Assembly (NCBI RefSeq): GCF_947623445.1
Contig: NC_135240.1
Coordinates: forward strand, 4,278,001 to 4,342,000
DNA: 64,000 bases
Direction of reading: 5' to 3'
DNA from: Clavelina lepadiformis
Taxonomy: Eukaryota > Chordata > Ascidiacea > Aplousobranchia > Clavelinidae
The position numbers and the translations under genes are program-made. The notes beneath the pieces were generated by a model. That model had not been told where the DNA came from and made no database searches. It saw nothing but the letters and a program-made list of their open reading frames with translations. Shown here piece by piece: positions 40,521-53,065 of the stretch. Numbering within the stretch: the stretch's first letter is position 1; each line of letters begins with the position of its first letter.

Positions 40521-43500
40521 ATGCGCTGCAGCGCAACATCTTTGTTCCTGACAATTGTTAACCTTGTCGGTGCTTATATGTCAACGATTGCTGGATACAT
40601 GGCGCTGGGCGACACTTTGAAGCTGTTCAGGCTGTATGGGCCTGATAAAGGTAGTTATACTGGTTGTTGCTGGGCTCTCTTCATTAAGATAGATTGTTTT
40701 ATTTGATGAAGCGCAGATGTAGAATTCAAGCTTATGCGATTTATGGCTACAGATCGAAGGATCGATTGGATTTGAGCAATTTTTAAACACGTTGAATTAT
40801 TAAGCAGCTTGTACGCAGGCGCAGGCGCTGTATTGTTTAAACTTCTTTGCCTTGCTCAGGGAATGGAAACCCCGCATTGGACGACCCCCCTAGGTACTGG
40901 GTCAACCCAAACACTAAACAGTGGGAGATGATTGACAAGTACAGCCGCGGCAATCTGGTGCCGCAAGTGTAAGTGTTTGTTGTTTTGTTCCATTGCTTTG
41001 TTAAGTGACCTAGACCAAGTGTATCAGGTGATTCAGTCGAAATAATTATACCTTCAATTTATCATTCAGTTTGTCCATTGCATTTGCACTCTTTCGATCA
41101 TTTAATAACATCTTGCTTTGCTGATCGCAAACTAAAGATTCATCAAAAATTGTGGTTTAGCACCGCATAATATAATCGGCCACTCGACACACTTTAAGAA
41201 ACGAAATAAATGTTTGTGTGATGTCACACTTATTGCAAGGATTTCGTTGTGACGTTTGATTGATTTCAAATCGTCCAAGAATTTCAGAATCCATTTTTTC
41301 AATCGTGATGTCACTCGTATAATGTCTCTGCGTGGTAAGGATTTATTTTTTATCGGCGGACGTTGAACTTTGCAACCAAAGTGAATCATTCGTTGCCTGA
41401 AGCACCTACTCGCCAGGAAATGTGGTTAAATTGATTTTAAATTGAACTTATTTTGACTTGGGACTGGTACAGCGGTGTCCGGCCTTTTCCTACTTGCGAA
41501 TTCCAACTACAACACTATCAGGCTGTCTATGAGAAATTGAAGCATAACTCGCCGACCCCAGGTCGGGAAACACTGGACTAAGTGCCCGTGCTATTTGTCA
41601 TCAGCAATTGAATAGTCGATACCATCATCATCGTTTGGAATTTCTGATCCTCGTTTTAAGCTTTCAATACTTTTTTGTGCATTACCTCATGTTATTGTCA
41701 ATTAGCGCTGTTTTTCGTTCCAACCGCGCTAATGATAAAAACTACGTAAATGATTGAATGCCTAGAATAGAATGGTTTAATTTTAAAGGTCTAGGGCGTA
41801 GTGGTCTATCTTCATATCGAAGGCAGACCGGTCATTTCTTGACCGAAGTTATGTTCTTGCAGATTTCAAGGCGTCCAGTACTATCTCATCGCCCTGGCCG
41901 TGTTTATGACAATAAACGCGATCGCTTTCATGGTCGACTCTGTCCGTAGCAAGAAAGCGGTGAACGACAGGACGTACCAGGGCCGACGGACCGGCTTGTC
42001 CGCGATCAGTTGTACCGGATGGGTAAGCAGTTCTCTTTACTTGGTGTAAATTATGACGTCATTATAATTGAATAACATGTGATGTCATCGAAATAAAGCG
42101 CTAATCTTTCTAACCATGATTATATTATGTGTCTATGGAATATAGCTGGCCGGTTATTCCTTCTTCCTCACCATGCTCTGGTTGGTGATGGTGGGGTTCG
42201 GGGTGCTTCCCCTGGTGGAGTGGGTGATCACGATGCAACGATGCTGGGACCTGGACAGCTTCAGCGACGCCTCCTCCCAGTACATCTGCGTCGACCTCGT
42301 ACAATACGGTGCGTGACGTAATAATACTTTGAACTCTGCTTGGCTTTTCTATGCGTGTGACGTAACAATTATTGTAGGTTTGGTCTTCTTCCGGGACAGG
42401 TCCGGGGGAGTTTTCGGGCTGATTTGCGGCAAGGGCCCCATCAAGCGGGGCGACCTTGAGGGTCTGTGCAGTAATGTAAGTTTTTCTGCTTTTATTCTAC
42501 CTTGCGCCGTGTAATATCTGATGTCTATGTTGCAGTACTACCCGACCTTTTCCCTCTTCCTCGCCTCATTCATCGGCTCATGCATCGCGCTTCTAAGCGA
42601 GGTAAGGTCATTGTGGCGTCATAATATCCTTTATACGTCACTTCATTGTTCCTTTGAACGTAATCTTAATGTCAAGCTCTGATAAATAATGACAGCTGTG
42701 TGGCGCAGGCCTTGTTCTCGATACGCCACGCCACAAACTTTGTCTACCTGAAAGTGCGGAGATACGAGAACCCACATGCCCCCCCTGACCCCAATAAAAA
42801 CGCCCCCTACTCCACCTACCCGGAGAGTAACTATGGCAACAGCGTCCCGAACCCGAATTACGAGAACAACGTTCTGCTGTTGGACCCCAGCCAATTTCCA
42901 CGTGATGCCGACGTTGGAAGTTACAGGAAGAGTCCCGGTAAGAGCGATTGTGACTTCATAGTGGGTTAGTGTTGTGGACCCGTGTTGCACGACAATGAGA
43001 TTATTGTGAAAGCGCTCTTGTGTCGTAAACAAGGTATAAATTCCTCCCGACTGAACGTCATAAACAACTTTGTTAACAAATATTTCTCCTCTTGTGACGT
43101 AACAAAGCAAATAGAGACATTTTATCAGCGCCACAGTATTTTTCGTGTGGGTGGATTGTCAGCAAACATAGGGGTGTATTGTGACGTTTTTGTAGATGGT
43201 GACGTCATGGAGATGCGAGAAATGCATTACGGGGAGGGCGACCACCACCAAGCCAGCAGTAAGTACTGTGTCTCTGTGTGTGGTTTAGTGACGTCACTAA
43301 TAGCATTGCTGCGGTGACAGGGAGATACCCAAGTTCGGTGGATGAGTCGGTCCCCTCCTATCCCAAGCGACCCCCCTCCTATAGCGGCAGCACAAGACGC
43401 CACAGACGTAGAAGTCGTGAATCATTTAAAAAGCCGCGGCAATATGACGACCGGCCTTCCAGTAGGGGACGCTATGTATCAAGTGATGACGACAGTGATT

Positions 43501-43745
43501 ATGACGCAAAGATACGTCATAATGAAAGTGATCAGATGGAATCTAGCGACCATGCCCTCTCTACCTCCAGCTACCGGCCGAAGCCATTGAGGCGGAAAAG
43601 TCGCGGTGCCCGGAGCGACCCGGACATTCCGCGCCAATCAGAAAGAAGCAGAAGAAAGAAGTCAAGGAGGCGCGAGGAGTCGCCACCTAGCGACTTCTAC
43701 ATGCAGGAGGACCGGAGAAGACAAGGATCCCGCAGTGTCATGTGA
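40521..43745 (+). CDS. M6: PLP/M6 proteolipid (GPM6-like) with long C-terminal tail
   Basis: Four-pass membrane proteolipid of the family of myelin PLP and neuronal M6. Exons 40521-40650, 40860-40968, 41863-42022, 42146-42308, 42378-42475, 42536-42601, 42709-42937, 43196-43258 and 43321-43745 keep phase and give about 480 residues. TM1 is in exon 1 (TIVNLVGAYMSTIAGYMALG). TM2 is YYLIALAVFMTINAIAFMVD and TM3 is FFLTMLWLVMVGFGVLPLVE. TM4 is TFSLFLASFIGSCIALLSEA, followed by RHATNFVYLKVRRY. The second extracellular loop has four cysteines (QRCW, YICVD, LICGK, GLCSN), as in M6/PLP where they form disulphides. TM3 and TM4 segments match M6 position by position. After TM4 comes a tail of about 220 residues with KRPPSYSGS and Arg/Ser-rich stretches (RRHRRRSRESFKK); vertebrate members end soon after TM4. 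Confidence 0.85.
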
Positions 43746-45093
43746 CCTTTCAACAATCATTTTATTTACTTTTAGTCACTGGAGGGCGCATAGATATGAT
43801 CTGACGCGAACACTGGGTCAGGCGCAGACGCTGTTTGAGATTTCCACAAAAGTTTTGTATTTATCTAAGCGTGGCTATTCCGCGTGTTGTTCGTTTATGA
43901 CGTTTTTGTACAAAATGCAATCGGGCAAAATATAATTTCTTTCGTCACCACCGACATTTGACGTCACGCGTTCTTAATGACATCATACTATAAAGGCAAA
44001 GCAGTCACCATTGTATCAACTGCTTGGTCAATGACGCCACCACCGCATCGAACGTAAATTGCCGGAGGCGATGGCGGCAAATCGTCATTTCTTCACTCGC
44101 TCAATTCGAAATAGAAGTTCACTTGGCGTGACGTGTTCAAAGCTGTTTATGTCATCATAGGGAGCTTTATGACATTGCCAGGCAGAGGTTAAGTTGAGAC
44201 AATTGTAGAAATGTTTTGAGACTATTTAGCCCATTTTTATGTTGCAGGTGAAGTTTTTGTTTAAATTATTTGAACCTGACAAGATGGCGACCCAGGTGAG
44301 TCAATCGTGTTGAAAGTTTGAGATTATTCGAAAACTTATGAGGTCATAATGTGAAGGCATAGCTTGGCTCGCAACTTATCGCTCGTCACCTTCGCGAAAC
44401 TCTCGCATAATTCTGCAGCATTGTCACGTCATACTTGAAAAAAATTTCCACGGTAAAATTCTTCAAAACTTTTGAAACGTGACGAAAATATTTCCCGCAA
44501 CATAAAGATGAATTCATGCGAAGATGGGATAGAGAAGTGTCATTATGACGTATGAGTTACAGAGTATACGTTCACAATAATTTAGCTGCTTAGTAGAAAT
44601 ATTCAACATACAAGATTAGTTGCTATGGGTTACTAGTTCGTATGCTACTGGCTGGGATTTTAAGTTGGACATTTGTGTCGTCATAAAGAAATCTCGGCAA
44701 TTACGCAAATGGTGCGGAAAAATTCACGTGATTATGGTCATAATCCAATAATGTTGTCATGTGACCTCATATTTAGTACATTTGTTTCGCCACTTCATCC
44801 TTTGTGACGTAACAAATGCAGATTAGACCAAGTAGGGGTTTATTGTTACATCACAAAAAAAGCATTAAAACGTCGTCACGCCGAGATATTGCTGCTTTCG
44901 CCTCAGGCCCTGACGGTTTGTGGTGCAGAAGCAGCTGTGACATAACAATAGACGTCGAAGAAGGCGCGGTGAAAGGGAACCTAGGTTGTGTGGGGTCTAA
45001 CAGTGTTCGAGCTTTAGGTGAAACAATTGCGACTTCTTGGTCGCATAATCGATGAATGTCAAGACTTGTTTGTTTTTAGAGCGACAAGCCGCG
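43746..45093. other. Intergenic and 5' leader region, possible non-coding exon
   Basis: No coding exon supported. A short ATGGCGACCCAG followed by a good donor (GTGAGT) near 44284-44296 could be a leader exon of the next gene. Spliced to the acceptor at about 45079 it would read only some 26 codons to a stop, overlapping the main start. Confidence 0.3.
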
Positions 45094-46377
45094 ATGCCTT
45101 CTCGTCGTCCCATTCTACCGGGACTTGGACTCAACAAAATTTTACTGAGATCTCTTCACCTTGAAATGAGACAGAAGAAGATCATCACTGACAACCAATC
45201 AGATTCAACTACGTCAGAGGTCGAAAGCAGCAGCGAAAACAAACAAAATAAAAAAATTGAAACAATGTCACTTGATGCAAAATTGTCCAACCACTACGGA
45301 AGTGACGTAAGCACAACAATTAGCGACGAATCAACTTCAACTACGTCATCCCAAGAAACTCAGCGCCAAACTTCGTCATGGACCAATGAACACTCAGGTG
45401 ACGTCACAGTGGAGGGGAGACCAACCGGGACATCATTTGGCGCAAAAATCGCTGCTTTTAACGAAAAATTTGCCGAAGTTCACCGAAACCCTTCCACCAA
45501 TGACGATCAAGCACGTCATAACGCGAATGAATTGGGTGAAAGTTCTGGGGTTAAAGGTGATGAAAGTGACAGTTCTGTAACATTCCCGCTAGAGAGCGCT
45601 GCCGCGGGCGAAACATTAGCCATAGACATCAAAGAAATGAAGAAGCTAGAAAAATCAGCGAAGCGTAAAATAAAAATAGAGAAGCGCGCAATCGCTGTAG
45701 CGAAAATGGACGTCGCCGAAGCGAAGTTGTCAGAACTGGGCGCGAACTTGCGCGCGAGACAAGCCAGGATCGATGAGCAGCACGCCAAGTTGTGCAGGAG
45801 GAGGGCGGCGATCAAGAAAGCGGAAGATAGACTGGGAATTCTAGAATCTCGACTGGACGAAGAGGAGGAGGGCCACCGTGAAAGAGAGCGACGCGTGAAA
45901 AATCGCGAGAGGCGCGTCAAACAGGAAGAAGCCGGGATCCGAATCAAGGAGGCTTCCCTACGAAAAAGGGAAGAAAAAATAACGGAAAATCTCCAGGTCA
46001 TAGAAAGAAGGCGGATATTGGTTGAAGAAAAAGAGGTGACGTCATCGAGCATGGATGACATCATGAGGCAACGAGAATCTTTACATGAAAACGAGAAAAA
46101 TAGCAGATACAGATCACTTGGGAAGACAAACCACGGAAAAGAGACGGAGATTGAGGGGACCACGCGCCGGAAGCGAAGAGATGAACGGAAGTTTTCGGGG
46201 TCAAGCGGAGTTCAACCAACTCCTACTCCTAGAAGAACGCAGGAAGGGCGCCACCCTGCGGGCCATCGAACCAGTAGCTCTGACGTCATCGGCAACCACA
46301 AACTTCGTCATCAAACAGATTCGCTGCCGCCAAGAAAAGTTAAAGGGGAAGCCCCTAAAGTCGGCCTGTGGTTGTGA
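45094..46377 (+). CDS. Coiled-coil protein, unknown function
   Basis: Single coding exon of 427 residues, not recognised. An acceptor (TGTTTTTAG) lies just before ATG 45094, so a 5' leader exon exists upstream; the frame is also open a little upstream of this ATG. The first 180 residues are Ser/Thr/Asn-rich and probably disordered. About 45620-46040 is one long charged helix (IKEMKKLEKSAKRKIKIEK, RRAAIKKAEDRLGILESRL, RVKNRERRVKQEEAGIRIKE) with heptad spacing typical of a coiled coil. The last 100 residues are basic (TTRRKRRDERKFSGSSG). No signal peptide or membrane segment. Four TGACGTCA-like sites lie in the coding sequence. It faces the syntaxin gene tail to tail, with about 230 bp between stops. 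Confidence 0.75.
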   Translation: MPSRRPILPGLGLNKILLRSLHLEMRQKKIITDNQSDSTTSEVESSSENKQNKKIETMSLDAKLSNHYGSDVSTTISDESTSTTSSQETQRQTSSWTNEHSGDVTVEGRPTGTSFGAKIAAFNEKFAEVHRNPSTNDDQARHNANELGESSGVKGDESDSSVTFPLESAAAGETLAIDIKEMKKLEKSAKRKIKIEKRAIAVAKMDVAEAKLSELGANLRARQARIDEQHAKLCRRRAAIKKAEDRLGILESRLDEEEEGHRERERRVKNRERRVKQEEAGIRIKEASLRKREEKITENLQVIERRRILVEEKEVTSSSMDDIMRQRESLHENEKNSRYRSLGKTNHGKETEIEGTTRRKRRDERKFSGSSGVQPTPTPRRTQEGRHPAGHRTSSSDVIGNHKLRHQTDSLPPRKVKGEAPKVGLWL

Positions 46378-46433
46378 TCCTCTCTTCCATGATTTAACTC
46401 TCGTGACACTGCCTTTATGTGGCTTATATACTA

Positions 46434-46439
46434 AATAAA
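46434..46439 (+). terminator. Poly(A) signal candidate, coiled-coil gene
   Basis: AATAAA about 57 bp after the stop codon at 46377, before the convergent syntaxin gene. Confidence 0.5.
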
Positions 46440-46610
46440 TTAATCAAAGATAAACTTTGTATTATGACGTAACAATCGTGTTTCAAACTAAATAATAACA
46501 CCTTAATTCTTCGTAGAATAAATTACAGAAGCAATTAATAAAAAAGATGATTCAGTAAAAGTTCTGACGACGAATATTTTTGATATGAGAAGATTCATGA
46601 TTTTGATACG

Positions 46611-49530
46611 TCATGTTTTCTGTGACTTCATAATAACTACTTTTGATTGTGGGCTAGCCACCGTGTGTCGTTGTGTGTTCTTGACGGCGACAACGATGAT
46701 GACGACGACGATGGCGAGGAGCAAGATGAGGAGGCAGATGAGGATGAACTTCTTCTTTCGATATTTATCCTTCAACTTCTCCGCCTTCTTCAGCCGCTGG
46801 TTCCCAACTTCGACGTAATCCGAAGCCATGAGCACGTGCTGCTCGATGACGTCAATCATGGCACCCTGCTCATCCACCATTGATGACATCATAAGGAACG
46901 CTTTGGAAAGCTGGGTAATTTTCCGCTGCATGATTCAGCAATAATTAGTATAAATGAAGTGGAATGACATCACAATGGATATTATGACTGACCTCGAGGA
47001 GTAAAATTTCGTTTTCAAAATGAGCGACTTGGTTGAGTTTGGATCTCATCTCTCTGCCAACCTCCGCGTCATCTTTAATGTCAGCGTAGAGAAGCGGAGT
47101 GCTTTCATTGAATAACCTTAAATCATTTCAACAATCGCAAACATTTGTGATGTCATATATAACTGTTGTTAGTGACGTAATGACAAACCTTCCGTCCAAC
47201 TTCCCCCGCTCAGGATAAATTGGCCCCAAGATGGAAAGTTGTCTCGCGACCTTCCGCTGGCAGAGCTTCTGGTACTCGCTCTGTTCATGATAGAACCCAC
47301 CCACCGCCTGCGTAAGCCTGGAACAAAAGTTACATTTATTCTGCCAGCACTAGTGATGTCATTGGTTTATCACAGGTTATTCAGCTTTCAATGACGTCAT
47401 CAAGTTGTCAAGCTAGTGATGGATAAAAGACCAAAAATACTTTTTATTACACAAATTATTTGTTTTAAATCGATCTAACGTCCGAGAAGAACAACGGAAT
47501 AATACTTTCTTCAGTGTTTGACAAATTATTAAAAATGTTCCAACAAAATATACACAACGAATTGTCGAAGTGACCACTTGATTGCATTTGCGTTGTCATA
47601 AAAATAGACTCATAGGTACGCAAACAACCTAAAAGTGTTCTTTCAAATTATAATCTCATGCTCAGTGCTTATATTTTTGTTCATTGCTACCAATGGTTAT
47701 GATGATTATAAAAACATTAAGCATTTGGTCAATTCTCTAAAAATGGCCAAGACATTAAGAAAATTGCCGATCTGGCGAGCCTGGGCGTAGACACCTGAGG
47801 GAGAGCACAGAATGCAGAAGAAATTTCATTCGGACATCGACGGGCACGAATCCTACCGGGTGCATCCAGGGGCATGAAACCTTGAAATGTAATCAACATT
47901 GTGAGGTCACAATTGGCAGTCTCTGCGCTTTTGACGTCATTCCAGCTTATCAAATCAAACCTCATTTAGGAATCTATTAGCTGAAGATCTGCAATAGTTA
48001 TAACTTACCATCTGAACGGACGACGTTGATTGCTGCCATCTAATTGTGACATCATTATGGTTGCCAGTGATACTGCCACTGAGTGGCCAATAGCGTAATT
48101 TATCCTGATCACTCATTTCCATTCGATGAAGAATTGATTTCGTCTTGCGAGCAAGTGCTTGGAACCTGTCAGTGGTGGAACTGATCTGGGAGAATATCCG
48201 TCGTTAAACTCAACATCTACGAAATTTCATGAGATTGTCTTCACCTTTTTTCTGCGTTCATTTGCGTTAAATATACTTGGACAGGTCACGACCTCACGAT
48301 GATGAACTTTTAACTCCTTCAGCATCGACTCCAGCTCACGCAGAAATTTCAGGGACTTTCCCGTCTGAGGAAAGTTGCAACGAAGAAAAATGAAAAATTG
48401 TGAGTAACTTCACTTTCCACACAGGCCAACCTTTTACAAAATTAAAATACGGGACCATTTGCCTTTTTCTGCAAAGATGGGGCCACCAACAATAATCTAC
48501 GGCAAAGACCAACCCTACATGAATGTGTCCAGCTGATGCAAGTTTATGTGACTTGTAGCTCCTCTTTTGAAAGGTCACCGCCTTTAACTGGCATGTTATG
48601 AAGAAGAAACTTTTGCCGACATAAACATAACATAACCTGCAGAACCATTAAACTTGGGGGTACTTTACAGTCACAGCATGGTGGTGATTGTAATAGCTCA
48701 TACTTCCTGACTCAAAAACAAGGCATTGTCTTGCAACAAAGTGCTGCATTGTTGGGTCATCGAGAAAACAATTCTGGCCAATACCAGTGGTTCTGACCGG
48801 CTAACTCAAGCCACATATTTTAATATTTCCGCAGTTTTCATTTGCTTCAGTTTTTTCCAAACTATTGACTGAGGCGACAGCGTAGATTCTTTTTACTAAT
48901 GACAGTACATTTTCTGCTCAATAAATTATATAAGCGACACTCTCTTAATCATGCAGGTTACTCTTCATTCTTTGATTTTATAGCATTGGGCTTAGCACAA
49001 TACTGCCATAATTTTTCGAAAGCATCGTGCGCAATATTTCTACTTCAACCAATTTAAATTTCTGGATAATATTCTTGCTGCAATACGACGGCTGGTGCTC
49101 GCTGTTTTACTGTCAAATGAGATATTTTTCTTATTTTAGACAAACAGGCCTTAACATTAGCAGCAAATTGTCACTTCAAAGCAATGTCGGAATCTTTTCC
49201 ACAGAAATAAACATTCGAGTGTTTTGTGGTGACATCATGAAGCGATTTCAAATTTTTGTCAACCGTAACTGCATTAGTCAGTTTTTTAAACAGGATTTTA
49301 AAGGTGACACTATTTTTTGCCCCTGACAGCGCTGATAGCAGTTAAGGGCGAATACACGGGAAAATATTTTAACGCAAAAACCCAAGTTTGATGTCTTCAC
49401 TCACCCGCTGCAGGAGAAGATCGGTTTCATCTTCCATGGGAAGTTCCTCCTGATACTCGGGCTCGTGGTACAACGATGGATCCTCCTCGTGAAGTCGGAT
49501 CAGGTCCGGCAATCGATCTCGAATCATCAT
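46611..49530 (-). CDS. Syntaxin (Qa-SNARE)
   Basis: Membrane-fusion t-SNARE. Exons: 49405-49530, 48245-48364, 48113-48185, 48009-48039, 47189-47317, 46993-47116 and 46611-46925, phases consistent throughout. The start MMIRDRLPDL resembles the MRDR/MKDR start of plasma-membrane syntaxins. The Habc region includes FLRELESMLKELKVHHREV and RFQALARKTKSILHRMEM, then LTQAVGGFYHEQSEYQKLC and RKVARQLSI. The SNARE motif has SKAFLMMSSMVDEQGAMIDV with the central-layer Gln in EQGAMID, then IEQHVLMASDYVEVG. The basic KKAEKLKDKYRKKK precedes the anchor FILICLLILLLAIVVVIIVV. An unusual lumenal tail of about 20 residues follows the anchor. The protein is divergent and paralogue assignment (STX1-4 or 11/19 type) is not possible by eye. 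The 31-bp exon is inferred from phase. Confidence 0.85.
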
Positions 49531-50577
49531 CAACCTGCATCAGCACTTATTAATAGACATCACCTAAACATACCACTTTCTCATATATGCTTGAACATCT
49601 TACACAAAATCAAATGTTAAAATCTGACTGCTTGCATATCTCTGCCATATTAAGAAGCCTGAGTTCCTTAAACCTGAATATTTGCCAAAACTTATTTGCA
49701 CTTCACCAAAGAAAATTCCAAACAACTTCATGAACAGCAAAAAAGTAGAAGTTAGCCCAACGCAGTTGTATTGGAACAGACACGCTTGATAACGAGCTCT
49801 TGTTGAGGAAAGCCTCACTTCCTTCCTTGAGCCATTTATCACGCGCCGCATATGGTCGGCCACTATCCATCCAACACAAGGCAATGTCGGCTCGTCATTG
49901 ATTAAGAGCAAAACATGAATATTTGCGATACAGGAAGGAACTAATGGGACGGACATCAAAGCTTGTCGTTAACAAAAACACAAATAAAATATATCTCACA
50001 GAATTTTCAATTCAAGTTTTTGTGTTAAGAGAAAATAAAACATTTCTACTTTTTTAATTGAGACGTTTTCATCTGATTCACAACGGCACAAGCTACACAT
50101 AGGCTAAGAAATGAAAAAGCTCTGGTTAAGCCACATTTTACCACCATTTCGTTAAAACACAAAAATACACGGAACAACATTTGTCCTTCATCAGAACATA
50201 GCATGAATGACTCTTAAACGTTTCATTGCACAACGTCAACTATTTCATTCAATGAATGCTCTGACAAAACACCAACATTGGCAGAAGCATGTAAGCTTTC
50301 TAATCAATAGAAGGTTTACAACAGCTTTTGTAGCGCTAGGTGCAAGCACTTGGCGTGTAAAAATCAACTAATAAACTTTTTCCATTGCAGCAAACTAAAT
50401 GTCACTTGCACAGAAAAACCTGCCCGTTCATCCCATTAGTGGTGTCATAAATATATACCAGCACTCATTGAATAAACACCTGATATATCATTGTATGGTC
50501 TGCTTGCTAAGTTGAGCTGCTCAATAAAAACTGCGACCTACATGGGAACAGAAATAAAAAATACACAGCAGTCATTT

Positions 50578-52200
50578 TCAAATTTTCCTCACCCCTTTAT
50601 TATTTGATTTTCTTTTCTCTTTCTTAACTTCTTCGTTCGTTCTCGCAGACTTTGCACTTCTCGGATATTTGGAAGATTTTTCTCCATCAGGGAATTTTCT
50701 TTGAGTATGATGTCTTTGCGAGAGTTGTGACTCGTCACTGTCACCACCATCACGGTCGCTTTTTCGTTTCCTTTTGTCGCCTCCCTTCACCTTCCCCCCC
50801 ACAATAATGGAACTTGCAATCGTTCTTTGAAGAAATCGTTTGTTTGCAACGGGAACCAGACTTTTTCTCCTTAAACATAGAAAAAACAGATTTATTTTAC
50901 AATATTTTGAAAAAATTGACAAACAATCGAAAAGGGCAAAATATCACAGCACATTCAGGCAACATGAGTCACAAATTCTGACGACCAACCAACTCAGATG
51001 CGCCTTACAAGTGCCCACCTATCTTAAACAAACCATTGTAGGTCCCTCCTATTCAAAAAAGAAAACTCAGTTCAGAAACAGTGTAATTTTCTTTCTGGGC
51101 ACTTTCTGCAAGAAATCTCAAGCCCTCAATGCCTGTCAGTCAAACCTACTGTACCAAATTACTTGCCCGTGTGTCATAAACATTACGTACATCAAAACTA
51201 CAAATCTTCACGATGGCCAAAGCCCATGGGACTTATACATGTAGAATTAACCACGACATGCAATGCAAGCACTGCAAAACCAAAGACATCAACATATTAC
51301 AACAAGTAGAAGTAACAAATTTTTCTATACAACTAACCAACATCCACACTAACTTGCATGTCTTTAACAATGGAAGATGCACAATTTTTAACACGCTTGC
51401 CAGATAACAATATTCAGAAGTGAAATTAGAAAAGTTGTGTAGTAAGCAAAGTGTCATGTAAGTGTATTTGTGCACCTACTTCAGTACGACAGGTGCGAGC
51501 TTAAAAAGTTCAACTTCAAGTGACATCTAACACCATGACAGTTTAACATAACAGTTGAAGAAAATGATGCAAATGTGTGTGAGTCTGGTACAACTTATAC
51601 AAAGTCAAGAATGACAACTGACAACTCAAATTGTCTTAGAGCATGATTGTGTGCTTTTAAACAAAAGAAATTATTAAGCAATATCCAAAACGGATTCTCG
51701 TTCGTACGTTCTCGGACTTTTCCCGACGATGAACATTGCGTTACATAGCACACATATCAGACTTCTTGAAACACGTGTCATCACACACTGGCCCTATTTA
51801 TTCTTTGGTGCGACACAAAACTGTGGTTGCTGTCACATTAAAATCCATTCAAGCTCACAATAATCGATACTTGTGCAGAGCAGCAACTATCGCATTTAAT
51901 GAAACCACGAAAAATAATTGACATCTACAACAAGATAAAATCAGAAGATTAAAGTCTGATGGCAACAGTTGTAAATAGAATAACATCGCTTCCAAATATG
52001 GGAGTCACAGAGTGCTATAAATTCAATGAACTATAATTCTCATCCTTGGCCGATGGAAACCAAACATTGAAATCAAAGTAGCACTGATGACATCATAATT
52101 ACCATCCACTAGGGCCCATGCTTTTCGCCCGTTCCTCGCCACGCTTGGCCTCACGCAGGAGTTCCTCCTCAGCCATCTTCTCAAGGGTTTTCTTGTCCAT
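50578..52200 (-). CDS. Stand-alone homologue of human POLR1D isoform 2
   Basis: Two exons, 52103-52200 and 50578-50869, phase 2, about 129 residues. Exon 1 reads MDKKTLEKMAEEELLREAKR then GEERAKSMGPSG. After the splice comes W-RKSLVPVANKRFLQRTIA. Human POLR1D isoform 2 has EELLKEAKRGKTRAETMGPM followed by GW and ASTNKRFLINTIKN, so the match runs across the splice site. The remaining tail is basic, low-complexity and rich in Lys/Ser/Arg (KGGDKRKRKSDRDGGDSDES), as in the human isoform. It has no RPAC2 polymerase fold. Its biochemical role is not established. The true RPAC2 gene lies at 26973-29265 on the same strand with several other genes between. The intron of about 1.2 kb has few TGACGTCA sites. 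Confidence 0.82.
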
Positions 52201-52561
52201 CGCAGCCCTTCTGTCCTCGATGATCAACAAAGAAGTAAATATTTCTATCGATTTTTAACCTGTTCAAATGCAGTAGTTAGAGAGTGCAAAAGATTTTACA
52301 TTACAAAACAATTTCTCCTTATAAGTGCATTTGTGAGAGTGGACAGGTGCTTGGGCACGCTCATGGGCAGGATGAATTCAGACGTCATTTTCAAGATAGG
52401 CTGGCCTAGTTCTCAATACTTTTTGATTAGATTATTTTTTACTTTTGCACTCTCGTATGGAAGCAAAATGGAAAAATGGTTTGGTGCAGAAGTGCACAAC
52501 CAAATGACGTCACAATTTCAGTAGTTGGGATCTGAAATACAATGTATCCTGTGGTTGAACG
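52201..52561. other. Upstream of the POLR1D-isoform-2-like gene
   Basis: No further coding exon supported; likely promoter or leader. One TGACGTCA lies near 52505. Confidence 0.35.
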
Positions 52562-53065
52562 TGTGATAAATATATCACTTAATGTAATATAAAATTGTGT
52601 ACTACATAGAATTCTCATCTATGGAATCAGTGAAGCATAACACTGCGTGACGCAATCAACAGCTTACCCTGTGCGTGCATTTTGATTTGTGATAAATATA
52701 TCACTTAATGTAATATAAAATTGTGTACTACATAGAATTCTCATCTATGGAATCAGTGAAGCATAACACTGCGTGACGCAATCAACAGCTTACCCTGTGC
52801 GTGCATTTTGATTCATTCAGTCTTTTTGGTTTTTACGTTCAACGCCGCAACATGTCTCTGTGCTGTTGCTGTTATAATGTTCTATCTTGATGTATTCGTT
52901 CAAAGAAGCTTCAAATATAATCAGATTATACAGTAGTCATTCCTGTGTCATTATTGCTGAAGTCTATCAAAGTTCACTGTTGAGATATACACAAGGAAAC
53001 AGACTTTGTAGTGTAAGTGGGCAAACCTTACAGGCTAAGGTAAGATATACCACCTTTTCATTACA
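52562..53065 (-). mobile_element. Solo LTR, same family, copy B (minus orientation)
   Basis: On the plus strand it begins TGTGATAAATATATCAC and ends CATTACA, the reverse complement of the family's TGTAATG...CACA ends. A perfect 4-bp duplication AACG flanks it (52558-52561 and 53066-53069). The outer 126 bp is tandemly repeated (52562-52687 and 52688-52813). No internal region is attached. A fossil. Confidence 0.8.

Noticed and set aside
44284-44296. ATGGCGACCCAG plus donor as the coding start of the coiled-coil gene
   Set aside because: Splicing to the 45079 acceptor puts it out of frame with the main protein; it can only be a leader exon or unrelated.
45516-46163. 215-codon minus-strand frame opposite the coiled-coil gene
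   Set aside because: Ser/Arg-rich antisense of a Glu/Lys/Arg coiled coil; no independent evidence.
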